Positions 38,939-49,831 of a stretch of 64,000 nucleotides of DNA are shown one piece after another. The stretch's first letter is position 1. The number at the start of each line of letters is the position of its first letter. The stretch comes from Paragorgia papillata (lineage: Eukaryota > Cnidaria > Anthozoa > Scleralcyonacea > Coralliidae), in assembly GCA_035771165.1 (NCBI GenBank), contig JAWNZC010000014.1:1773001-1837000 (forward strand). The letters run 5' to 3'. Position numbers and translations under genes: made by a program. A model generated the notes under the pieces. That model ran no database searches. It saw only the letters and a list, made by a program, of their open reading frames with translations, and had not been told where the DNA came from.

Positions 38939-41900
38939 GAAATCTAGAGTCTCTGATATGCCATTTCCTGCATTTTGGAGTGAGATTTTACACAATTCTG
39001 AAGATTATAAAACTCTTAGAAAACACAAAAGATCACACATTTCAGGTCTTTATATCCCCCCAACTTTTCTCTAATTTGGACGAATTGAAAAATCGACCTT
39101 GGGGATAACGGGGGGGGGGGGGGACGTATGGGTTCTCTACATTAATGCAGCTTCCATCTTTGCGACGAGCTCACATACTTTTAGTACAGCAGCGATGCGG
39201 CATTGAGGACTACTTCATGTCCTCTTCGATGTAGATTTTTCTAATCGTACGATCTATTCCGGCAAAGGCACAGATTCTAAATATGAATTTGAATTTTGTT
39301 AAGTTTTGGCGCCCTTGCTAGTTTTGGCGCCCCTACTGCAACCCCAGCTGGGGGGAGGGGGGGCTTGCCACCACGCCACTGAGGGGTTGAATAATACTAC
39401 TACAGTGTATCATCGTTATTAATTAATGGAATAAGAAAATCATGTTAAACATTGGCGAAACATAAGCATTTAACGTTTTTTCTGCATCTTAATTAACATC
39501 TTCTGTTGCCTTGCAAATAATTATTTATTTAATTAAAGGCTTTTGAAAAGTATTGTAGCTTGGGCTGAAACTAAGTATTGATGACTATCATCGAAATATA
39601 GTACGGTTAGATATACTGCCGAAACAGAGCACGTAGGAGTCTAACGTTTCGAGCGAAGGCCCTTGTCAGATAGAAACGTGACGTCTGACGAAGGGCCTTC
39701 GCTCGAAACGTTAGATTCCTACGTTCTCTGTTTGCATTTGCAAAACTTTAAGTCTGATTTACACTCAGTGGAATTTTGCGCGCGGATGGAATTTTTCTTT
39801 GTTCTGTTACTTCTCGAGCGAAAGTAGTGTAACGTGCGAGAGCTCGCGGAACCACGAAAAATTCCGTCTGCAAAATTCCGATGACTGGAAATCGGGCTGT
39901 GATACTTTATGCTATGTTTTGAGACTTACTGTAGCGAGACCTTACGTTTGTTTATGACGTCGTTGCGTTATGAGATCTTCGTTGTAAACGCTGTGAATCA
40001 TTTACCGTACATTGTAATAAATTGTTATGATGTGATACGTTACGTAATGGCCTTTCACACGTGCGACAAATAGTAGGCACAGTTGAGTTTGCGCGTGTGC
40101 TGACCGAGCATCTGTAAAACCAAGAAGGCTTTTTCTTGTACAGTACAATGTATATTTTTTAAATTATGCAATGCAGCCTTGGAAATCGAGGTATCTTTGA
40201 CAACATGACTTTTTGCCATTGGAAATGCTATTAAACAAACAAATACTCGATTTTAATCTCCAATGTATGCATTAAGTTGCAACTTCGAGTAATTTCAAGG
40301 GAACAAAGTTTGCCCCAAAGTAGTTTCTAAGAAGTAAATATGTACACATTGCTTTGCACAAATGGCTGTGGAGGTTACTTTGTTGACAAATACTGGTGGT
40401 TTTATCTAGTGAGCGTGATGCTGGTGCAAGGTTTGCTACACCAGGGACATTTGAATATGAATGGTGTCAAAAATGGAAGGCTTTGGATGAAATGCAATGG
40501 ACCAAGAAAGAATTACTTGAGAAACAGTTCTTAGAGGCTACTGAGAAACTAGAGACTGACATGACGCAAGCTGTTATAGATTATGAGACTGAAATGAGCC
40601 GTAGAGGTAAAGTAGAACATATTATGTTAAAGTGTTTTTTTGTAAACAAACTAATCTCTTTGTAACAAACGTACCAGAGCTATAATCACTGAGCTATTGG
40701 GATGGTAAGAAATAATTATATTGTTTGATATAATTATGATGATATGGAGTAAAATATCTGAGTTGCCAAATGGCAACACTGCCGACTGAAGGGTTAAAAC
40801 AAAATTGAACAAATCTATGCAGCTTTGCCTCAATGATGAATTAATATTTTTAATTGGAATTACCGGCTGATTGTTACTGATGTGCAAACCCAACTGAGAG
40901 GCAAACTGTTTTGAAAATTAATTATTTGGCCCAAACGAATCTTGGTAGTTTAGACACTTCCTGAATTTGCTTCAATGAGCATAAAAAGAGGTCACCAATT
41001 GACATTATTGGAGGATTGGTGCTAATCCACAGGGGAGATGCCACCCCCTTGAACAGAGATAGCCACAGCAACCCCGCCACAGCCGACCTCCAGGCACCAG
41101 TCACACTGTCAAAGCAGTGGAAATATATACTTGCCTAGTTACCTTGCATTCTATCAGGAGTGGGTGGGTCAACACAGTGCAAAAGCGAGAAATCCCCAAA
41201 TATCTACTAAATAGATAGCATGCGCAAAACCAGTCAAGCTCAGACCACGCTGACAAGACTGATGAGCACTGAGGTACTCCCACATATAATAAATGACTGA
41301 CCGCTGACTAGCATTGACTTCCTTTTTACCTTGCTTAAATTCCATTTAGCCTCGTTGAACAACGGTTTTAAATCGAGGTTGGATATGAAGTAGAGCAGTA
41401 AATACATAACAATCTCTTTGCTAACCTCGACTTGGAGCCATTGTTTCGAGTGCACCGAATCAAATTTGAGTAGGGTCTATTGGCTTTTATATTTTCACCA
41501 CAGTTTATCTATTTTTGTCTGACGGTACAGCACTGCTCTTGTACCGTAACTAAAAAGATACCTCTTGTTTGAAGAATAATTAGAAATTAGTTTTTTTCTT
41601 CATTGTGTATTTTAATTTTGTTGTATTAAGAGCTCATGGTGAAACAGGAAGAACTGCGAAGACAAGAAGAAATGATGAGACAAGAACTCATGAGACAGCA
41701 GAGCTTAGAAATAAGGTATGATGTGTTATTTAAAGAAAAAAAGTAACCAAGTTAACAAACCTATGCAGCTTTGCCTCAATGATGAATTAATATTTTTACC
41801 TGGAATTACCGGCTGACTGTTACTGATGTACAAACCCAACTGAGAGGCAAACTGTTGGTTTAGCAGTGATTATATGTATCTTTGTATTGGTTTAATTTTG

Positions 41901-43718
41901 ATTTAGGTTGTGCTGAGAGATATTGCATGGCTTTTAGTAGAAGTGTTTATTGCTATTTGGGATTTTAGTGACTAGTTGTTGGTTGTGTAATAACAAAAGA
42001 AACTGTTTCCTATTTCAAGGCGTCACGAAGAAGCAAGATTACAAGAGGAGCTGAGAAGGCAAGATGATATTCGTCTGCAAGAAGAAATTCTTCTGAGACG
42101 TCAACAAGAAGAACTATTCCGAAGAAGACAACAAGAGGTACCTATTAGTAAAGTGTTTTTGTAAAGTGTGGGTGAACAATATATGTTATGAAGTAGACTG
42201 GTAACAAGAGAGAAACGGGTGGTAACAAGAGAGAAACGGGTGCCGATATCCGATAAGGTTTTGAAACCAAAGTTGGAAAATTCCAAAATTTGGATTTCAT
42301 TTCCGACTCCTAGAAACTCTTAGTGCAACTGAAGATAAATCTATACCAGTAATACATCCTCTCCTTGTTCCAACTTGCATGTATTGAAGTGAGCATGTTG
42401 GGACTGATGAATGTTTGACGCATGTAATTTTTAAGGAAGCAGCCTTACTTCATGGTGGTCGGCTCCCACATCTCCACCCATTTGGTGTAGGTCCACCAAT
42501 AATTCAACCGGGAATGATGGGTCCTGGTCATCCTGTGAGTCCCCTTCATGCCTTACCTCAAAGAGTGTCTGTAGGACCTTTGGCAAGAGGATTTCCTCCT
42601 GTAAATGATCCGGTAAGTAAATCATTGATGGCCTAAATAATAAAAGTATGTGTAGTTAAATTTAACAAAAATTATAGAAAGTGGTTACCTTGGAAAATGA
42701 TTTGCATATAATGAAAATTACAAATAGTGGGATTTGTTGGACATTTAAAAAGAGCTACTCTTGTGGCTTGTTCTTTTTAACCAGTTCTATTTAGCTACAA
42801 TAGTTGACTTGTGTTCTTTATAACCAATTTCTGAATGTTATGAGCATGTAAATTTATCTCTAGCTTCTGTGTTTGATAATGTAAGTGATAACAACGAGAA
42901 TTGTTACGGCGCAAATAGCTTAATTCAATCTGGCATTTTGAGTTTGGTAGTACATGTATCAGCTTGAGTAAAACGTTTAAATAAGAGTGTTGCAATAGAG
43001 CCATATTCCTTTGAAAACAGTAAATGCTATAAGTTGCCTTTAATCGTTTTTGCTGATGAAGATAAATGTGAATCAGTGAAGTATTCTATGATTTACTTAG
43101 TTCAACTTTCCGAACTAGTCGATGTTGTTCCCTTATATTTCTTTGTTTGAAATTTGTGTGAAAACTGTTAGGAGTTGAGGTTGGAGGAGGGGGCTTGCTG
43201 ATATAATTTCTTTCAATATAACACTAGGCTATCACGGTGAACTGTAGAGCTGAGAAGAACATTTTTTGTCTTTAATATGCTGTATCGTTCTTTTTACATT
43301 AATGCAGTTAATTCAACGCAGTTAATTCAACGCAGTATACCATTTTAAAAGTTTACGTGCAGAAGCTTGCTCAAACGTTCTTATATCTTTTAATGTTTCA
43401 ACTCATTTTTAGTCAAAAGTCTACTCTATTTTTCTAACTCGTTTATTATTTCTATATATCTTTTAGTTTTCCAGCCAGTCCTTACGACAGTATTTTAACG
43501 TCAACGAAAATAAAAATGTGTTGCTCAGATTGACTGCGATAGGTAAGTTAGTATTTTATTCCAAAGGTATTTATTTGGAAGTAACCTCGCTGGTTTAAAT
43601 TATGCCATGATGAACACCACGTTCTTACTGTATTATCATTGCAGCGCCAGAAATGGTTGAACCCACTGTCAATGATTTTATTGAAACGAAGAAAAACTCC
43701 AGTATAGCTGGTGTCTGA
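21614..43718 (+). CDS. DBHS-family RNA-binding protein (NONO/SFPQ/PSPC1-like)
   Basis: Nuclear RNA/DNA-binding protein of the paraspeckle-type Drosophila-behaviour/human-splicing family. Exons: 21614-22093, 30404-30705, 37926-38021, 40410-40606, 41631-41715, 42020-42137, 42436-42612, 43467-43542, 43645-43718; all junctions keep phase. Order: a basic Ser/Arg-rich N terminus (about 1-115), RRM1 split by intron 1 (RCRLFVGN ... AFGFIKM), RRM2 in exon 2 (IHVSNLGPLVSNEMLEKAF, DDRGRSKGYGVVEF), the RPV linker with acidic DDEEG in exon 3, NOPS (RFATPGTFEYEWCQKWKALD) in exon 4, a charged coiled coil through exons 5-6 (RRQEEMMRQELMRQ), then a Gly/Pro-rich tail. This order matches human NONO throughout. 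Start: first ATG of the open frame. An alternative 3' exon lies at 46506-46589. Confidence 0.95.
22829..23795 (-). mobile_element. Element related to 47824-49271, inverted copy
   Basis: Runs from GCAAACAACGATCAAAATTC to CTCATTTGGAACCCTG and matches 47824-48666 in reverse complement over most of its length. Relative to that copy it carries about 130 extra bases near 23300-23430. Confidence 0.8.
24291..24383. repeat. Foldback element
   Basis: AAAACACGAGCAGG and GTTTTATCAGATTTAAAAC arms are matched in inverse by GATCTGATAAAACAC further right. It is followed by the tail repeat at 24546. Confidence 0.6.
24418..24505. repeat. Three-copy tandem repeat
   Basis: TGTTCATTAGTATTCTTT followed by ATAAAATTGTA is repeated about three times with a period of roughly 33 bp. 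Confidence 0.75.
24546..24591 (+). repeat. Shared tail repeat, copy 2
   Basis: Same block as at 21185 and 27709: CCTTTGTGTTTTCCTCATGA then ATTATTAATGAGTTTTTGAAG. Confidence 0.8.
26297..26404. repeat. Foldback element
   Basis: AACAGTTATACCAT at the left pairs with ATGGTATAACTGTT at the right. The centre contains AACGAGGCGCTTCGCCGAGTT, a smaller perfect stem. Confidence 0.75.
27564..27660. repeat. Foldback element
   Basis: GATATCAAGAATTATCAAGG at the left is matched in inverse at the right; inner arms TTTGTGTTATC and complement; centre CAGCCTTCGGCTTCGGC. The tail repeat begins about 50 bp later (27709). Confidence 0.8.
27709..27756 (+). repeat. Shared tail repeat, copy 3
   Basis: TTTTCCTTTGTGTTTTCCTC then ATGAATTATTAATGAGTTTTTG, as at 24546. 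Confidence 0.8.
27959..28198. mobile_element. Inverted-repeat element
   Basis: GGGTGCAAACCCATTGGGG near 27980 and its complement near 28157, within longer arms starting TTTTTCCCCCACCATATTGC. Central arms around GTTAAAATCATGG also pair. Confidence 0.75.
31675..32645 (-). mobile_element. hAT-type element with BED finger, 8-bp target duplication
   Basis: Ends are TAGGGTGAGGCGGTT and AACCGCCTCACCCTA, flanked by CTGGCATT at 31667-31674 and 32646-32653. An 8-bp duplication and a BED-finger ORF both indicate hAT. Confidence 0.9.
31691..32059 (-). CDS. BED-type zinc-finger fragment of a hAT transposase
   Basis: 122 codons starting MSQSAVWHFFKKAEKPDDSP. The pattern ECKIC then NLMQHFRRIHP fits a BED finger, C-x2-C followed by H-x4-H, the N-terminal DNA-binding domain of hAT transposases. 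The catalytic and dimerisation parts are missing, so this is a deletion derivative. The C-terminal residues run into the terminal repeat and are probably not part of the ancestral protein. Confidence 0.75.
   Translation of the reverse strand: MSQSAVWHFFKKAEKPDDSPECKICTRSVKKKGGNSSNLMQHFRRIHPTQYATMTPPGRKAAVSRPTNASNAASSEMPPTVKSLFASNAPLTPGNKRHEAKKKSVHSVFSGFFGRFSVFGFL
34473..36079 (-). mobile_element. hAT element, internally deleted, 8-bp target duplication
   Basis: Left end CAAGGGCGGATCC and right end (complement) CATAGGCGGATTTTCTGGG, flanked by CTGATAAT at 34465-34472 and CTGATAGT at 36080-36087, an 8-bp duplication with one substitution. It carries N- and C-terminal pieces of a hAT transposase. 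Confidence 0.8.
34927..35866 (-). pseudogene. hAT transposase, deleted and frame-shifted
   Basis: Two minus-strand frames: 35866-35381 begins MKRQATLMSFIRKKTKG and 35301-34927 ends with STASVERAFSGMNYRICTKL, the signature of the hAT C-terminal dimerisation domain (S.asvERaFS). The frames are displaced near 35390-35400. The first part resembles the N terminus of hAT proteins in which MSFI.KK precedes the zinc finger; the zinc finger and RNase H core are missing, so the copy cannot be active. Confidence 0.8.
36351..36820. mobile_element. Long-inverted-repeat element, TTAA target duplication
   Basis: TTAAAGTGCCCCTAAC at the left and its near-complement GGTTAGGGGCACTTTAA at the right, with arms of about 165 bp. 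TTAA at both ends. Confidence 0.85.
37193..37463. mobile_element. Perfect-arm inverted-repeat element
   Basis: Arms of about 66 bp from TTTGCAATACACCTATCACG inward to CCGCACTTCCGG, apparently without mismatch. About 140 bp of unique centre. Confidence 0.85.
37829..37855 (+). repeat. Shared tail repeat, short copy 4
   Basis: TTCATGAATTATTAATGAGTTT, the core of the tail block at 21185, 24546 and 27709. Confidence 0.55.
38735..39381 (+). mobile_element. CAGTGGCGTGG family element, full-length copy
   Basis: CAGTGGCGTGGTGGCAAGTT at the left and GCTTGCCACCACGCCACTG at the right, 647 bp. It contains several G/C homopolymer runs and no ORF. Best copy for defining the family's ends. Confidence 0.88.
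39605..39732. repeat. Inverted dimer hairpin, diverged copy
   Basis: Same sequence as 20787-20908 (GGTTAGATATACTGCCGAAA, GTCTAACGTTTCGAGCG) with a longer centre CAGATAGAAACGTGACGTC between arms. Confidence 0.8.
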
Positions 43719-44300
43719 GCATATCTTAAAAGATATTCTTAACGTCTTTGTAAAATGAATCTCTGATTTGGTCTACTTACATTTAGAAATAGTTGTTACC
43801 AATCTAGACGAAAAGCACGTCGTGTACGTTCTGTATTATATCATTACTATGCAACATATTTATTTTTTGTTGATATGTTAATACACTGTTTGTTGACAAA
43901 TACATGTTTTTTTAGATCTTATAATTTTGAACTCTTGTTTACAACCCATTTACTGTCTGTTGTATCACCTGACTAATTGTTATCAGTTCAATCTTCTTTT
44001 TAGCTTGCCATCTTAGTAACAGTATTTTTAGGTTTACCATTTATAATACTGGTATATCATGTAATTCCTATACTCGATATAAGCTTGAGTACAACCTGGT
44101 AGTTGTAATTTAGTTGCAGTAGAAGGGCAAGAATGTGTGGCACAGCACAGTTCACGAGCGCAAACTGAAAACAATTTCCTTTTTCGTTTTTTCTGAAATT
44201 TAGAACGGAGCAATTTGCAACCCATTTTATTTTTATTCCGGAAATTTTGTTGTTTTTTTCTTTCTAAAATACAGAACGCAGCGTATTTCAAAGAATAATA

Positions 44301-44490
44301 GACCGATTGCAAAACTCCCTGGAAGCGAGGTTTTTCGGTGGTTACCGTTTCTAAGGCCCGATAAACATTAGTTTATTGGCTGTTATCATTGGTGTATTAT
44401 AACAACGACCAATAAAGTAACGTGCATGGGGCCCTAGCAACGGTGGTAACCACCAAAAAGCCTCGCTTCCAGGGAGTTTTGCAATCGGTT
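44301..44490. mobile_element. Inverted-repeat element, 190 bp
   Basis: ACCGATTGCAAAACTCCCTG at the left and its complement at the right; arms of about 60 bp include GCGAGGTTTTTCGGTGGTTACC. Confidence 0.82.
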
Positions 44491-45184
44491 TATTTTCTTT
44501 GTTTGTTTTTTTCTCTCAGAAATATATAGAACGCAACATATTGCAAACAATAATTTCTATTTTTTTTCTCTTTCTGAAATTTAGAACTTTAAAGATTGCC
44601 ATTGAAATGTGCATTGATGCACTTTACTTGTTGATGGAGTGAATAATTACAGTACTGTCGTGCAGTTCTGAAGGTTTGCTATATTTCAATGATATTTGTA
44701 CGTTATAATTATCACCTTTTGTCTTTATTATTTTGCTCACTAATTAATGTTGTCTTATACGTATTTCGTTTCCTGCAACACATTGTATTGTCGCGCGTAA
44801 ATCCGAATAATTACGTTTTTAAGAGTTTCTTTCTCACGACATGTGTGAAGTGTGTAATAAAGACTGAAATCGATTCATGTATATTTACGTTTAACAGATA
44901 TTTCTGCGCAATATTTCTGTCTGTCAGTATTATGAGTTTCAACTTTAACTCACTTGTCCATGGAATTCTTCAGAGATGAATAAAATCGTCTGACGTAAGT
45001 TAGCCAGAATAAAATAAGCATCAATAGCTATGGGGACAGGAAAGTGCTAGATGCGTTTACAGCATTTCGTATTTTTTGTCCTTCTCGAGATGTTTAGACG
45101 AATTTCCAGTCGTGACACTACAAGAGTTCATAAAATAAAGGTTCCAGAATATATCTTTCCTGATTGACTATGAACATAATTTAG

Positions 45185-46219
45185 GCTGTTGCGGGTATAT
45201 CGATAATTATCGTTTTTTTAAAAATATCGGTTATTCGGTATTTTAATTTAAAAACCGATATACCGATAATATCGAAATCTACGGTATTATCGGTATTGCG
45301 CGTACGCTAAAACCGATTATCACTGTTTCTGTTTACCAAACAATGCTGCTGAGAGAAAGAAAAGAATATCGTGGCGAATTTGCAGATGAACGTTTGAAAT
45401 AATTGAAATTGATGCCCAGATGACCATGTCTTCTGTTTTTAGATCACGCCGTTTTAAGAAAGTTTCAGTTGAGTGTGATTGTTGCAATCTGTTTCTGTGC
45501 AAATTCAACCCGTAGCGTATAATTGTGTGAAAGCACAGCATGCTTGTTCTGTCTTCTCTCGCGATTTATTATAGCCACGATTTTTGTTGCAAGAAACTTC
45601 TGTTACGGAAACTTAGGGAATTTTTTCTGTTCCCAAGGGGGAACAAACTCATTGCAGTTTATCGGGCGAGACAGAGCGATCCTTTGTTTCGATCTCCCAG
45701 TGAAATAACATTTTTTGCGGAGCCCTATTTGTTTTCAAACTATTTTCCGGCCAAATTTGCCACATATTGTCAAAGCATGACTCATCCTGAATACCTAATG
45801 CATTTTCAATTCCCAGACTGTCGCAGATCGCGGTCTTTTGAAAATTTTTCCGTACGAGATGAGTCCTCGCGCTAGAATAAATAGAACATGTTTGTGACAG
45901 ATGCAGTATATGACGACTCAGTCGCCAATCGACATCTCTGGACTCGTTTGTTATTCTTGCGCCCAAAGATCAACGTTCAAAATATCAACATACTTGAAGC
46001 CCCACTTTTTCCATTGCTGTTGCATGTGTTAAATTAAAGTTCGATTCACACTTCGAAAAAGGTGATTTTTCTTTTGTTAAACGTTTTTCTTATGATATCC
46101 TGGCGTCTGGTGAAAATTCGGCTTAAAATTTAGTGAATTTCCATCGCGGGAAAATATCGATATTATCGGTATTTATTTTTCGATATCGGTAATCGGTATT
46201 TTTTCAATACCACAACAGC
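45185..46219. mobile_element. TIR element, GCTGTTG ends, about 1.03 kb
   Basis: GCTGTTGCGGGTAT at the left and ATACCACAACAGC at the right, flanked by TTAG on both sides (a likely 4-bp duplication). Subterminal ATATCGGTATT motifs repeat at both ends. A shorter relative of one end lies at 25240-25345 (CGGTATTTTTTCAATACCGC). Open frames inside (45540-45966) have no recognised domain. Confidence 0.65.
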
Positions 46220-46505
46220 TTAGAATATATTAATAGTGGTAACCTCGTACCCAGGGCCATTTGTAGTGGGCCAAGATGGCGAATAAAAACAAAATGGCTT
46301 GCTTAAGCTCCCTATTCTGCAACAGGCGGAGTCCTTGTTTGATGCACGAAAGTCCATTCTCTCTTCACCATGGTAACATGCAAGAGAATTCTACCAAATT
46401 GATATAATGAAGGCCAAAAATCTAATGTTTGCGCTGGGTTTCTCGATATAAACGTTTTGTTAAACGCATGATCACCTCACTGACTTTTTGCTTTGATTTT
46501 TATAG

Positions 46506-46589
46506 CTAACAATTGATTTGGAGGCCACGGAGGAGTATATCAAGAGCATGAGTAGTATGGAAACAAGGATATGGCGGATTCACAAGTAG
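46506..46589 (+). CDS. Alternative last exon of DBHS gene
   Basis: Follows a TTTTTATAG acceptor, opens in phase 0 and encodes LTIDLEATEEYIKSMSSM and a short basic end before TAG at 46587. Phase 0 matches the donor after exon 7 (42612), so exon 7 could splice here, skipping 43467-43718 and giving a different C terminus. The coding look is good, but which isoform is used cannot be told from sequence alone. Confidence 0.5.
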   Translation, partial: LTIDLEATEEYIKSMSSMETRIWRIHK

Positions 46590-47823
46590 GTAAATTGAAT
46601 ACTTAGTACATAAGCTTTGTATTTCGACGTCACTTGCCTATAACCTTATTAGCATGCATCATATAAAGCGTTTTCCTTGATGTTATGGCCGCCCTGTCGG
46701 TTTTCCTAACAAAAGAACTTTTGTATGGAAAACCAAATAGGAGTGCCGTGTTCTTTGTTACTTAAATTTCTTGAGAGTTCGTGAAAGCGCTCTAAGTATC
46801 AATTTGAAAGTAGAATTTTAGGGGGGAAACATTTCTGGAGACTCAGATCTTCACCACCCGATTATACGTCATAACCAAATGTGCTTGTATACTGGATATA
46901 TGAATGGCATTATTTATACATGTTGTTCCACTTGGCAAGCAATGCATGTAGAGCAAGTAAGCATACAGGGCGCATAAGTAGATCGACTGCTGTATTCCAG
47001 CGTTTGTTCTCATCTATTTACCAAGAGATGATTGCTATCAGCTTCAGTCGACTATCGCTCTTTGGTTTATTACAATTTGGGGTCATTTAACTGAGTAAGC
47101 GAATTTGGCTGGGTTTAAGCTTTTCTACTTGCGATGTGGAAGTTTTAATACCAAACGTTAGGTGCTGCTAATCGAGAGATGCGCTTAAGCGAGTTTAACG
47201 AAGTTTAACAAAGGTTCCCCGTAGAGAAAAATAACAAGCAGGGATTGACAAGTCTATCAATTGGAACATATAGAAGAGAGACCTCACCTTTATTCGTTTA
47301 TTTAAATCCAAACGTGGTCGATCAGATATTAACCATTCTAAAATTTTCCAACATATACCACACAACAAATCTAATGCCCAGAATTTTGATCCTAATAATA
47401 TCAAGTGAAATTATTTAAAACCTATTTTATTGAGGTGGTATTATTATGGAATATATCGCATAAATTTACAAAACATTACCCGTTTAAACATATAAAAACC
47501 AATCACTTGATCTTTAACTTGAAACTGAACATGTTCTTCTCGGTACAATTTAAGTTCGCTTTAAAATTATAAACTTGTAAACATTTTAAATTTAATTGAT
47601 TCAAATCATAAAATATAAACATTTTTAAATGTGTTTATTAGGACGTAGATTTCAGTTGGGACATAATTCACTTCTGTTTCTTCCACCTGTTTCTTTCTAT
47701 TTTTTCTGTGCTCGCGACAAATATCAAATTCTAAAACTACATTAAACATAAATACAAGGAAATCTTTATATTATACACATCACATTATTTTCACTGTGGT
47801 TAGTTTTGTAATTGACATCACAA
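46590..47823. other. Intergenic, nothing recognised
   Basis: AT-rich, no coding, no repeat boundaries that I can define. Confidence 0.5.
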
Positions 47824-49271
47824 CAGGGTTCCAAATGAGCTCAGTTGTGCCTGGGAACCCCAAGTACAAGGTTTCTCAAATTTAGGCAAAAAAATTAAAA
47901 ACTAGGCAAGCAGAAAGTATAAATTAGGTTGTCTAGTTTTAAAGCAATACAGTGTAAAACATATCAAATATAAATTATAATGTCCATAGTTAGCAGATTT
48001 TAATAGCTTTTTGTTCTATAATATCCTGCTGTTTGTTTAATTTATTAATCCCAACACCATGCAACCCAACACCTTGACTCATCTTTATATGTCAACACAT
48101 CCGCGTTAAAGACGTCATTGCCTTTCGGCTGCTAAGCTTGGAGTCTGGGGACGTCCTAGTTTTGGGTGCAGAAGACTGGAAACGTCCTAGTTTTTGTCAA
48201 TTCTAGGACGTTCTCAGGCTCTACGCCAAAAAAACTGCCTAGAAAACTAGGCCGTTCTCAGGCCTTTACGTCTCGCTCTGACTCTCCGCGCTTTGCATTG
48301 AATAAATATCATTGTTTACCCGTCCTTGGTCCGCAGATGTAAGATGTTCTTTATTTTGAGGTTATTGAATAAGGAATGGATTTACATGTTTATATTGAGT
48401 AATCTGCGAAATATTATTATACTTTGGTGCATTTCAGATGCAGTAGACAAGTATTTGCGTGGATGAAGTACATCTTAATTCACCTCTTGTCTTACACTGT
48501 AAATGACTCGGTAGTCACTAGTCAGCTCTACCGATAAGTATGATGTCATTTAGTAATTACGTAAATACAGTATAAATACAATGAAGTATGTTACTAAAAT
48601 TATATACTCTAGAAACTATATACTGCTGTTTTCAGGTGACCGCGCGCCGAATTTTGATCGTTTGCATTGTCTCAACTCCTACTTGACACGGCCCAAAGTA
48701 CGAGTTCACACGGGGTCAAGTACAAGTTCAGTTTAGTCAAGGTTATTTAAAATGCTTGTTGACAATAGCTCTTTTACTGTAAAATCAATGGACAAAGCTT
48801 TTTCACTAGTAATATCTCCTTCTGCGTTTGCTAAGTTTCATAATTATTATCTCAGAACTTGCATGCTGTCTGGGATCAGGCGTTAAATGTTATTAGTGTT
48901 CAATTTCAGTTCGTTGGGATAAGTGAAATGTGATTGGTTGATACAAAAGTAAACATTAATTTACAACTGTCAAAAACTTGATTCGAGCACTAAAAATAAC
49001 CTTGACTAAACTGAACTTTGTACTTGACCCCGTGTGAACTCATACTTTGGGCCGTGTCAAGTAGGAGTTGAGACGATGCAAACAACGATCAAAATTCGGC
49101 GCGCGGCAATACTTGTTTCAATCCGGTTATTGGTTAATAGTTTTAGCATTTGAACCACTGCCACACCCACGGCCACACCCAATGCCACACCCACTTGTGA
49201 AACTGAAATTAGGCTATCAATTTTTCAATCGCTGAACGCCAGGCACAAAAAAATGCTCTTTTGGAACCCTG
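47824..49271 (+). mobile_element. 1.45-kb TIR element with 7-bp flanking duplication
   Basis: Starts CAGGGTTCCAAATGAGC and ends GCTCTTTTGGAACCCTG, flanked by ATCACAA at 47817-47823 and 49272-49278. Much of it matches 22829-23795 in inverse. A second element is nested at 48667-49076. No transposase found. Confidence 0.78.
48667..49076. mobile_element. Nested inverted-repeat element
   Basis: TTGTCTCAACTCCTACTTGA at the left and the matching complement at the right, with arms extending through ACGGCCCAAAGTA and TTCAGTTTAGTCAAGG. The flanks on both sides are inverted copies of CGCGCCGAATTTTGATCG, so it lies at the centre of a small palindrome. Confidence 0.82.
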
Positions 49272-49362
49272 ATCACAAAATCTTGTGAATAATAAGCAAA
49301 ATTTTGAAATGCATTTTGTATGCAATTATTTCGTTTAAACATTAAACGAACGCTGAAAAATA

Positions 49363-49508
49363 AGTTAACGATCTTAGAATTAATAATTTCCATTCCAACT
49401 ATTTTGTAGCTGTTTTTGTTTTCTGTAGAACTATTGCTTCGCGTAAATGTACAATTTCTTCTGTTATTTGCACATTTCGGCATATTTCGACGTCATTGTT
49501 GCTGTTTA
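49363..49508. repeat. Dispersed repeat, copy 2
   Basis: Direct match to 4911-5060. Confidence 0.6.
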
Positions 49509-49831
49509 ACAAATCAGTTTCCAGCTCTATTGTTCATACACTACGCGTTCAGTGATTGGTCAATTTGGTCACAAGCGAGGAGCAGAAAGGCGCTGTTGTT
49601 CGGCCGAAATAAGCCATATTGTTCAAATCTGTCAAGCCATGCCTGTACATTTTCGGTAAATTTGCCGTGAAAGATGGGTAAAAAAATGTTAGCTTCCTAT
49701 GCTGCGTCGGTATTCCTGCGTTTTATAACCCCGTGCCAACACTTCACAGTTTCTCACCCCCCCTCCCTCCCCCCCCCTCCCCCGATATGCTAACTTACGC
49801 TGCTGTTTAATACTTTAAGGCCTGGCCAAAC

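Larger units (their letters stand above)
38022..40409 (+). other. DBHS intron 3
   Basis: Contains the CAGTGGCGTGG element at 38735-39381 and the inverted dimer at 39605-39732. No coding region seen. Confidence 0.65.
43719..46505 (+). other. DBHS alternative-last-exon intron / 3' region
   Basis: Holds inverted-repeat elements at 44301-44490 and 45185-46219. A plus-strand AATAAA in GTAATAAAGACTG near 44854 is a possible polyA signal. No gene recognised. Confidence 0.5.

Noticed and set aside
39680..39732. Hammerhead-ribozyme-like core (CTGACGA ... CGAAAC) as in Penelope-like elements
   Set aside because: The conserved boxes are present and a short stem III (ACGT/ACGT) is possible, but stem II does not pair properly between the boxes and the sequence is better explained by its own palindrome CGAAGGGCCTTCG.
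45540..45966. Overlapping frames of about 105-111 codons on both strands
   Set aside because: Inside the GCTGTTG-ended element; I find no motif on either strand that fits a transposase.
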